Under the pieces are notes generated by a model. That model had not been told where the DNA came from, ran no database searches, and worked only from the letters and a program-made list of their open reading frames with translations. DNA of 64,000 nucleotides, from positions 394,003-458,002 of the forward strand of contig MU270059.1 in the NCBI GenBank assembly GCA_021432635.1, given 5' to 3'. Shown piece by piece: positions 56,074 to 64,000 of the stretch. Source of the DNA: Thozetella sp. PMI_491. Lineage: Eukaryota > Ascomycota > Sordariomycetes > Chaetosphaeriales > Chaetosphaeriaceae. Every line of letters begins with the position of its first letter. The stretch's first letter is position 1. The translations under genes were made by a program, and so were the position numbers.

Positions 56074-57721
56074 TCAAGGTATCGCTCGTGAGAGTTGTCT
56101 GTAAATAGTAAAGTAGTCTAGCCCCCCTTTCCATAACGGCGCGGTAAACGATAGTAGCTCAGAACATTTCAGGAGCGGGCCGGAGCAGCTTTCAGATCCG
56201 GGCCAGTGGCTTGCAATCCCGGTTATTAAGACGCATGCAGCCATAAAAGCTCTGGATGTCGCAAACATGGGTGGAATGAACGTATCCTGAGAAGTCATGA
56301 GGACGTGCACCGACTCAATGAGAGCAATGGCTTCACAAAGTACTCGGCGGTGCAGCCCCGGAGGACTGCCATCTCTCGGGCTTGATGAAAACAGTAGGCA
56401 GGATTCACAGGGGACATGGTCACTAATGAAGGGATAGAGGAGGAGCCATGCCTCGCGTGTCATAGGCTCGAAGCTCGGCATGCTCTGCAGGGTTCTGATA
56501 AGGGAAATTCCCGAGTCCTGCATGGGACATTCCTGCACATGTCGCTTCACGCCTTTTCCAAAGTAGTCTTGTATGATCTGTCGATACCCATTATAGGCAA
56601 TATCGCTATTGGCTACCTTAGAGCTTATGCTGCCCCCCAGCATCGGGGAGCGGTGCCATAAGATGGTCAGAGGCCTACCTGTTGCATTAATTCATTGCCC
56701 GGGTCCGAACACACGGAGCACCATACCTTTCAATGCTGATTAAGACCGATAGAAGTCTTTGGCGATCATCGGGTGCCATAATGTCAGTAGCGCCTTGTAG
56801 ATGACCATCGTTGCTCGGGCGATTATCAGCACCATCTTCGTCGGCTCGATGCCATCCTAACTCGAAGCATACCCGGGTAGCAGAAGACAGAAGCTCCAAT
56901 GTTAAGCCTCTTTCGTCGTCGGCGAGCTCGTACAGGATAAGCATGAGCAGTATGAACACCGTACGGTCGTCACGTTTCTCGAGCAAGGGGCTCGCAAGAT
57001 CATCGGCCCACTCGCGGCAAGTTTTGGCAATTGCTCTCCAAGCTGGGGCATGATAGCTCTTGTGAACGGCCGCCACCGCGCAAGTGAGAAGCACCCCGCA
57101 ACGCTTGTCCTCACCGAGCTGCTTCAGGTCGGTCTCTATGCCTTGCCCGCAGTGTGCCAATGTAGGATAAAGAGGCTCGATGCATCTAGCGTAGTGTGCG
57201 AGAAGGAAGCGTACTGTGCCGAGCGAAATACTGCTTCTCTCATGCTTTGAGCCCGCTGGTGGTAGCTCATGGTCGGGCACGGCTAGGGCTCCCGGCGGCG
57301 ATTCTACCTGTACTCCGAGATGCTGTACTTTGGCAATCGCGACATTTCCTATAACAACTGGTGGGGATGGTCCTAAGAACATATAATGATTGGTTCGATA
57401 GGGAACAAAACATTGGAAAAGGCCAAGATCCGGCATTGCCAATGTGGTTGGATTGTCCTCTCCGGTTGACGGGTGTGCGAAGACAAGCGCCTGTAGCTCG
57501 TCGATACGGTCGCAAAGGCTTTTGATATAGCTCCTTGGAATGTTTTCTTTGAGCGCATCGTCATAGTAAGAGCAAGGAAGGCCGGATTTATGGCAGCCCA
57601 CGCAACTGGGGAGGCGAGCATCGCACTTGCTAGATGAGCTACGAACACAAAAAAGGGCACAGCCGAAATTCTCACTCACCTTAATGCGCCGAGAACGGCA
57701 ACGGGAACATGTTTTTAACAT
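56074..57721 (-). CDS. Zn2Cys6 transcription factor
   Basis: Three exons (57721-57680, 57625-56727, 56674-56074) give 513 residues. The 54-nt first intron interrupts the zinc cluster and could be read through in frame; splicing gives CSRCRSRRIK joined to CDARLPSCVGCHKSGLPC, with perfect six-cysteine spacing right at the N-terminus. YIKSLCDRIDELQALVF is the dimerisation coil. The middle-homology domain follows (GTVRFLLAHYARCIEPLYPTL, then LSSATRVCFELGWHRADE). The next upstream gene, 655 bp away, is another Zn2Cys6 regulator transcribed the other way; the P450 lies downstream on the same strand. It probably controls one or both neighbours; the target is unknown. Confidence 0.85.
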
Positions 57722-58375
57722 AACGTTTGTTTAGACGGTCGACAGACGCAGCACTGCGTGCCCTAAGCAGCAGGACCACGTTCAACGTGAAAGGGCCTCT
57801 GCGACCTTGGAAAGGCTTGTGCAATGCAAGGGAGGATGGACAATAAGGCGGGGCGCACTAGGCATTGATAAGCAACCGCTGTGGACAAGTCAAGTTGCCT
57901 ACAACTCAGAAATATTTTGTACAGCACTACTTGTCTTGGCCATCTTTCGTTTGAGCTAGGGACAATCACACAAAATAAGGCATCTCCAGAATCTGCAACA
58001 GCTAAGTAACGCTGCGACTTTGCCTAGATGCCCCTTTAGGTATAGCAACATTTCGTCTGGTGGGGTTGCTGGAACCATGACAGCGAGATAATGTCGTGCG
58101 CCGTGGGGCCGAACAGCAAACACCCCGAATTCTATTGCCATCCCAAGTCTGGTGATTGACAAAGACTGTCATACTGTGCCATTATCGCTCGTTTCTACTG
58201 ACCCTTCCCCGCAAACGGTCTCAGATGCAAAGTGTTTGCCGCGCCTCGCCGGGGTGCCCGCGATAGCCAAGGACCCACGCGAGTCGGACTACCCGGATCC
58301 CAGACCGCCTGGCCCGCTGCCAGGTGCTACATCGGAATCTCCCACTTGCTTGGTTTGCATATATGCTAGTTACTA
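57722..58375. promoter_or_regulatory. Divergent promoter of two Zn2Cys6 genes
   Basis: 654 bp between the start codons at 57721 and 58376. It contains a perfect inverted repeat CCTGGC-N5-GCCAGG at 58308-58324, 52 bp before the plus-strand ATG. No coding exon was seen. Confidence 0.5.
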
Positions 58376-60472
58376 ATGGACGCTCTCCATGGCTTGCACC
58401 ACGCTGTCTCTGGACGGCGCTCGTCGAAGGTGTGCGCGCGGTGTAGAAAGAGAAAGTCGAAGGCAGGTGGTACCCTCTTGCAGATGAGTTGTATTGGGGA
58501 ATGAAGGGCTAACATGCGTACCTCTTCATAGTGTGACTCTGGGTATCCATCTTGCAGCGCCTGCGCCAAAGCTGGCGCTGTCTGTCGTGGCTATGATTCG
58601 GCCGGGCAACAGGACTTGCCGCGCAGGTGCGTAAGCCCAAGAGTGCAGGCCGAGCAGTTGGACCCTTATGTAGCTTTCCTCGAGATTCATAGGTATGCTA
58701 ATCCACATTAATCGATATATTATAGTCTAGTAAGGGCGCTCGAGGACCAAGTTGCCAAACTCGAACAAAAGGCATCCGATCTACACAATTTACCTGCGAA
58801 TGCGACATTTGCGTTGACCTCAAGGCTGGCCCAAGCAATACTGCCCGTCAAGACTTCGAGTCCACAGCCATTTTTCCTTTCCAATCTCACAACACTGTTC
58901 TTGCTAGGCCCCAGTTGTCTACCGTTGGCCGTGTCGAGTCTAAGCGTCGCGGAGGCGGGCACTAAACATCAGTTTCCGCAGCAACGGCCACTATCGACCA
59001 ACCTTGGACAGATCCCCTACGCGGCAATCGAGCAGATGATAATCAATTACACAAGCATTCACTTACCCCAGTACCCTTGCATTCCCGAACGAGATCTCTG
59101 TGATCTCCTCGAGCGAATTCTCCAAGCGCATGGCGGCGACACCGATGCTGCCTTGACCCTTGGCATTCCAACCGAGTCCAGGCTCACTCATTGTGACTAT
59201 TTCACAGTGTTTATCGCCCTGGCCGTGTCATCTCTTACGCTCACTTGGAAGAATGAGCACCAAGCGAGAATCGCCTCCAACGCCTTCTTCGAGACCGCTC
59301 TGTCCCACTTGCGCCTAGCGGCCGAAGTGACAGAGATTCAGCGGCTCCAGGCGCTTCTGCTTTTGGCACACTATGCACACTTGAATCCCACCAGATTGGA
59401 TAACTGGGTGTGCATTTGGAACGCCACGAGGATTGTCCTGGAACTTGGGCTGCATACACAAGCCTCCGAGATGTTTCTACGAGACGAGGCCCAGGCACGA
59501 TTTCAAAACCAGCTCTTCTGGTGCGCGTACGGTATGGAAAGGTCGCTTAGTGCCACTGTCCGCCTTCCCTTGTCATTCCCTGAGGCTGCCATTACAAAGG
59601 CGCGGGAGATAAACTGGGACGCGAACACGAAATACTCTTCAGCCAGCCACTTGTACCGATTTCGCGCCCTGGAGACCGAGGTCCATCGCGTTTTGTACCT
59701 TCGGGACAGTACAGCTATGGACAACAAGTCAGATCTTAGCTCCTGGTTCATTGAAATTACTAATCGACTTGATAACTGGTTGGAAAAGGCCACCGAGTTC
59801 TCCAGATATCGGATGCTGGAGTTTAGGCGGGTGCAGTATGGCCTCCTCAAGGCTCGTCTATTCCGCCCCACACCGAGAATCGAGTCACGCTCGCCCGAGG
59901 ATCGCGTGAAGTGTTTTGAGGCCTGCTCTATCTTAGTCGAAGACTATCGGCACCAGATCAAGCGAAGGCGTCTATTCTACCCCTGGCATGGCGTTCATAA
60001 TCTTTTTGAGGCTGCAGTGATCATGCTTGAGTCCTACTGGGCGCTAAGAGACTATGAACCCCTTAATCATCAAGCAAGGCATGTTCTTGCTGTCACTTTA
60101 CCCGACTGTCTCGCCCTTGTTAATAAGGTCGGAGAGTCTTGGGCGGATGCTGCCTTGTGCTCCACATATCTCAGCCCAGTCCTCGAAGAAGTGTTTCGCG
60201 CCTTTAGCAGCAGGGTCCTGGGTGAAATAGACTCGGCCCAGATTGAAAGGGAGGCTCTCACAACTGAAAAGCTGCGGAAGCTTCTCTTCCCCGATGGACC
60301 CCTTCTCTGGAGCTCTCGTTTGTCATTTGACGCAAACCAAGCGGTTGCTACTGACGCCAGTTTATCTGCTGACGCTGTGACCTTGGACGTGGAGACCACT
60401 GACTGGGATGTATGCTGGGAGTTTGTTGAGGATTTGTCGCCCATCTGGAGCGATGCCCTGCCTCAACCCTAG
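58376..60472 (+). CDS. Zn2Cys6 transcription factor
   Basis: Three exons (58376-58462, 58532-58626, 58726-60472) give 642 residues. Intron 1 has a GC donor (AAG|GCAGGT) and a GCTAAC branch site; removing it joins VCARCRKRKSK to CDSGYPSCSACAKAGAVC and gives the exact six-cysteine spacing. The next join restores the coil SLVRALEDQVAKLEQKAS. The middle-homology domain has ERDLCDLLERI, an LALLLLAHYAHLNP-like repeat and WNATRIVLELGLHTQ, then CAYGMERSLSATVRLP, the usual order in activators of xenobiotic or sugar pathways. The C-terminus is acidic (DWDVCWEFVEDLSPIW). It is immediately upstream of, and co-oriented with, the PaxM-like monooxygenase, its likely target. Confidence 0.88.
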
Positions 60473-60812
60473 CCCAATGGTGGGAAGGCGACGCGATATC
60501 GGCAGGGCGTGTTAGCAAGCATCTCTAGGTGCCGTTACTCAGACGGTCAGCTCCAGCATATAAGCTGGAAGGAACGCCTGTGTGATCCGTGCGCCCACCA
60601 AATACCAGGGTTCCGCTTTCCTAAAAGGGAATAGTTACAATCCCTGCGCTATGGATCAAGGATCAGATTGTCCGTTCTTGGCGCTGGACGACACGGGCCG
60701 GCCCTGCCGGAGCGCCGCGATATTATGCCATACAAAACCAACCGAGCCGCCTTTGTCGCAGGAATGTGCAGCAGTTTTCTTCCTTCCGCCATCCAATTCC
60801 TCCTTTTACTCA
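60473..60812. other. Promoter of the PaxM-like monooxygenase
   Basis: 340 bp between the stop of the regulator and the ATG at 60813. An in-frame open stretch from 60582 lacks an ATG at its start and was not used. It is GC-rich with several CGG/CCG triplets near 60690-60720. Confidence 0.5.
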
Positions 60813-62215
60813 ATGGCTCCAGCACAGTTTCGTATTATCATTGTAGGCGGTGGGGTGGTCGGGCTCACAGCAGCCAACATGTTGGCCAAGGCTAATATCG
60901 ACTTTGTGGTTCTTGAACGCGGCTCATCCTTAGTTCCCGAGCTAGGCGCCAGCCTGGCTATCTGGTCTTCCACGCTTCGCATTTTTGATCAGCTCGGGCT
61001 GTACGACGCGATATTGGAGAACTCGAGTCCGGTGCTTTCTACAACAATGCTCACACACGAAGGGAAGCAATACGACCGACAGGAATTCTGCGACAAGAAA
61101 TAGTAAGTTCAACCACTGATAGCCCTAGAAATATAGATGTGGTACAGAGCTAACCTATCGTCTCCATACGAAGCCTCGGCCATTCAGGCAGAGTTAGCCG
61201 GCGTTCCAGCATCCTCAAAGTTCTCTTCGATGGTCTGTCGGCCGAATCCAAGGCGCGCATCCACACGGACAAGAAGGTAACTGGAATGAGCGTCCGAGAA
61301 GATGGTGTAACCGTTACATGCCAGGATGGCTCTGCCTTCGAGGGCTCCATGGTCCTCGGGACGGACGGCGTTCATAGCATCGTGAGAAACTTGTCCCGCG
61401 AGCTCGCACTACACGAGTCGCCCAAGGCTATCGTGAATTCCGAAAAGCCGTTCCTAAGCACCTTTAAGGTTGTCTTCGGCAGCGTACCGAAGCCCAAGGA
61501 TATATCGCTGGGAGATACATATGAGGCCCACGGCAAAGACATATCCACTCAATTCTTTTGCGACAGAGACATGGCTTTCTTTTTTGTTTACCAGCGGCTA
61601 GACACGAACACTCAGGAGCGCGTGTCGTACGACGAAAAAGAGATGGAGCAATTTATTGAGGAAACAGGCCACATTCACATGACACCTGGCGTGACTGTGC
61701 GCGATATCTACGCTCAGAGGATCAACTCTGGAATGGTCAACCTCGATGAGGGTATCGTGGACTCCCAGGACTGGAAGCGCGTGTTGCTTGTGGGCGATTC
61801 GTGCCACAAGATGACTCCCAACTTCGGGTTTGGATACCACAGCTCCGTCTGGGACCTCGCAGTGCTTGTGAATCACCTCCGGGAGCATCTCCTGGCTCAC
61901 CCTGACGACCAAATCGACACCCCGACTCTGGTAAAGATCTTCTCTCGGTACCAAGAGGCTCGGGGCAGCCATAACAAGACGCTTATGAAACTCAGTGCTG
62001 GTCTGACGAGGTCCGCAACGTGGCAAACGTGGGTCGATTACCTTCTCGACCGCTTCCTGCTCCCCTGGACACATAGCATGACTTGGATGACCCCGCTTGT
62101 CCTTGTCCCGCTCTTAAAAGTCTGTCCGGTCCTGAACTGGCTTCCGGAGCCCAACTTCAAGAGCGGGAGTACCCCTTGGGATCATATGCCAAAGCTTGGT
62201 GACCTGGTCGAGTGA
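60813..62215 (+). CDS. FAD monooxygenase, PaxM-like
   Basis: Two exons (60813-61102, 61174-62215) give 443 residues. The FAD motif is IIIVGGGVVGLTAANMLAKA with VVLERGSSL at the end of the fold. The second dinucleotide site reads VLGTDGVHSIVR and the third VLLVGDSCHKMTPNFGFGYHSS. This combination, with a hydrophobic segment near the C-terminus (MTPLVLVPLLKVCPVLNWLP), matches membrane-bound monooxygenases of fungal terpenoid pathways (PaxM type) more than the aromatic hydroxylase at 40 kb. Those epoxidise prenyl chains. No prenyltransferase or terpene cyclase is present in the window, so the pathway is unknown. It lies next to a Zn2Cys6 gene on the same strand. Confidence 0.85.
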
Positions 62216-63017
62216 CGCTCGGCTGGCATGGGTCATTGCGTTGCTCATAGAAGCCCGATAGACTTCTCGGTTGATATGTGCAATATACCTAAAGAGGGAG
62301 CCCGATATGAGATAAAGCCTACGCATATGTATGTAAATTGATGTTGGCCTTGAGAGGAAGTATGAATGATTCGAAGTAGGGCCCGGGGTGGAATATTTGT
62401 AGTGTGATATGAGGCTCTTGAGATGGAGGTAAGGCCTCTAAAGCCCACAATACAAGTTTGCTACGGACACATTAATAGTCCTTTACTTGCCACCTGACGG
62501 GACGTATAGTGGAGGATGGATAATGGAGGTAAAAGAACAGCTATTCTATGTTTGTTTGAGCCGTCAAGAAACTGAGGTAGTGACATCTCCGCCGCTTGGA
62601 TGACCTTATATTGGTGCCTATTGCACCAGTCGTGGTGCTCTAACACATTTCAATTATACTAGGAATAAATAAAACGCACTCCGTTAGGCACATATGGAAT
62701 TTAGGTTGCTTCAGCTGCATGAATACTGACGTAGGCCCCGCTTAGACCCCGACGTTAGCAACGATGCTACTTTAACCTCCTATGAACGTGTCCTATTAAA
62801 CATTTAGCTCCAAGATCTACTTTCTCATCGATTATGTCAAATATGTTGGATATGGCATGTACTATGTGAGCTAAATACACCTAATTATTTGCCTGTGCTG
62901 GCTCAGATATAAAGCTGGGTAAATACCACAGTGTGTACCTTACATCCCTATTGCACTTGATACGCTGTGAATTGACCATCTGATGACAGCTCATCCTGAA
63001 CTCCCTCCTTGCTCTGT
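62216..63017. other. Convergent AT-rich intergenic
   Basis: Lies between two convergent genes. 62640-62960 is A/T-rich and without open frames. No gene was seen. Confidence 0.6.
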
Positions 63018-64000
63018 CTATGCCTTGGGAACAGGAGCCGGGACCGCGGAAATTTGTTCCATACCAATATAGTTCTTGGTGGGGACCTCGCCAGTATCCG
63101 CCTCGGGATGATCCAGGACCTTAACGCCGTCAAATACTTCTTCGATTTGTTCCAGGGTCATGTGCCTTGTCTCGACCCAATATATGATGACGTAGATGAC
63201 CATAAGAATATCAATGCTTGCGTTGATGATATACACTTTCCAGCCAATCGCATCTAGGCCAAATGGTACTACCATAGTCACGAATAGGCCGGCGAGCTTA
63301 GTAGTGCAAGTGTACAAACCCATGCCGACAGATCGAATATCAAACGACAAAATTTCTGGGGGGTAAAGAACAGTGAGCGGCGTCATACCCATAGCATAGG
63401 TTCCGTTGTAGAGGAATATCATGGCGATGGTCGCGTAGATCCCTGACTTGTTGGAGGACTCGCCATAAAGCGCAGTAAGACCACCTAGCAAGTAGAGCGA
63501 TACTATACCGCCCGACAGGCTCATAGCACACAACATCTTGCGACTGAACTTGTCGGCAAAATATGAGCCAGCAACGGCCACAACCAACGTAAACGCTGTC
63601 AAGACAACGTTGATTTGCAATTGCGTCGTAGGGTCCTCAATTCCTGCGTTAGAAAGCATAGAGCCGAAGTAGAAGGTGACGATGTTTGTGCCAGGTAGCA
63701 TGATAAATAGCGAAAAGGCAGTCGTGAGCCATAGTCGACGCCGATTCGACTTGGTCGATAGGGCCTCAAAGAGAGTCATATGGCGGGAATCCTCTCGAGA
63801 GATGGCGCCGCTTATCTCGTGGTACTGAGCCAAAACATTGGGATCGTCAACTCGGCCTGACCCGTCAATAATGGCCAGGAGTTGCAGGGCTTCGTCGTGA
63901 TATTCGCGGCTGATAAGCCAGCGAGGGGACTCTGGGATAAAAAAGAGTATAGTAATACAAACAAGGCTTGGGGCAATCTGGAGCAGGCTTGGAATTCGCC
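63018..64000 (-). CDS. MFS sugar transporter, cut by the window edge
   Basis: The C-terminal 327 or so residues are present as one exon. The 5' part lies beyond 64000. PESPRWLISREYHDEAL is the loop 6-7 signature of the sugar-porter family. ADKFSRKML is the second-half repeat of the loop 2-3 motif. The end (WVETRHMTLEQIEEVFDG) is typical of lactose-permease-like fungal sugar porters. Six helices of the second half are visible, with IMLPGTNIVTFYFGSML as helix 7. It would import a sugar or glycoside by proton symport. The substrate cannot be read. Its location beside the oxidative genes may be chance. Confidence 0.88.
   Translation of the reverse strand, partial: RIPSLLQIAPSLVCITILFFIPESPRWLISREYHDEALQLLAIIDGSGRVDDPNVLAQYHEISGAISREDSRHMTLFEALSTKSNRRRLWLTTAFSLFIMLPGTNIVTFYFGSMLSNAGIEDPTTQLQINVVLTAFTLVVAVAGSYFADKFSRKMLCAMSLSGGIVSLYLLGGLTALYGESSNKSGIYATIAMIFLYNGTYAMGMTPLTVLYPPEILSFDIRSVGMGLYTCTTKLAGLFVTMVVPFGLDAIGWKVYIINASIDILMVIYVIIYWVETRHMTLEQIEEVFDGVKVLDHPEADTGEVPTKNYIGMEQISAVPAPVPKA

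Noticed and set aside
1-64000. CRISPR arrays, rRNA genes and complete transposons
   Set aside because: No regularly spaced repeats, rRNA signatures, or transposase or reverse-transcriptase motifs were found on either strand.

Overview
The window comes from a filamentous ascomycete (Pezizomycotina). Nearly every gene is cut by short introns of about 50-80 nt with GT-AG or GC-AG borders and CTAAC-like branch sites. The gene families are typical of this group: fungal rhodopsin-domain membrane proteins, Zn2Cys6 activators with the fungal middle-homology domain, a CBM1-bearing mannanase, a DUF3425 bZIP, and secreted S28 and CAP proteins. There are no operons, Shine-Dalgarno sites, CRISPR arrays or rRNA genes. 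The class is not resolved from sequence alone; a plant-associated or litter-degrading Sordariomycete-like fungus would fit. All exon joins were read by eye from splice consensus, frame and family motifs.

Layout. 0-1.6 kb: AT-rich, repeat-bearing DNA with a broken ORF. 1.6-14.4 kb: a mixed set made of a tandem NTF2-like protein, a fungal transcription-factor-like regulator, a short-chain dehydrogenase (SDR), a secreted epoxide hydrolase, an alpha/beta hydrolase, a JEN/SHS-type carboxylate transporter and a secreted CAP protein. 14.4-18.3 kb: almost 4 kb without a convincing gene. 18.3-36 kb: a rhodopsin-domain membrane protein, a secreted amidohydrolase, an intronless GNAT acetyltransferase, an orthodox aquaporin, a CBM1-GH5 mannanase, an S28 serine peptidase with GPI-like tail, and a 2EXR/TPR-like protein. 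36-39.7 kb: a DAO-type FAD oxidoreductase and a type II haloacid dehalogenase, transcribed apart, with a small decayed copy of the oxidoreductase beside them.

40.2-48.2 kb is the most coherent block: a gentisate-type aromatic catabolic cluster. It has a salicylate/3-hydroxybenzoate-type flavin hydroxylase, a Zn2Cys6 activator, gentisate 1,2-dioxygenase and a fumarylpyruvate-hydrolase-like FAH protein. Together these would turn a hydroxybenzoate into gentisate, open the ring, and release pyruvate plus fumarate or maleate. Regulator and dioxygenase share a 200-bp divergent promoter, and palindromic CGG/CCG sites lie before the hydroxylase.

49-64 kb continues with metabolic and regulatory genes. 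These are a damaged bZIP/DUF3425 gene, an amino-acid permease, a CYP504-like P450 (the phenylacetate hydroxylase family), two divergently transcribed Zn2Cys6 regulators, a PaxM-like flavin monooxygenase and a sugar transporter cut by the window edge. I infer an accessory region for uptake and breakdown of aromatic acids, with a possible separate oxidative pathway at its right end. Four likely GC-AG introns, an SDR without its catalytic lysine, and two genes with damaged or missing 5' parts are the main oddities.
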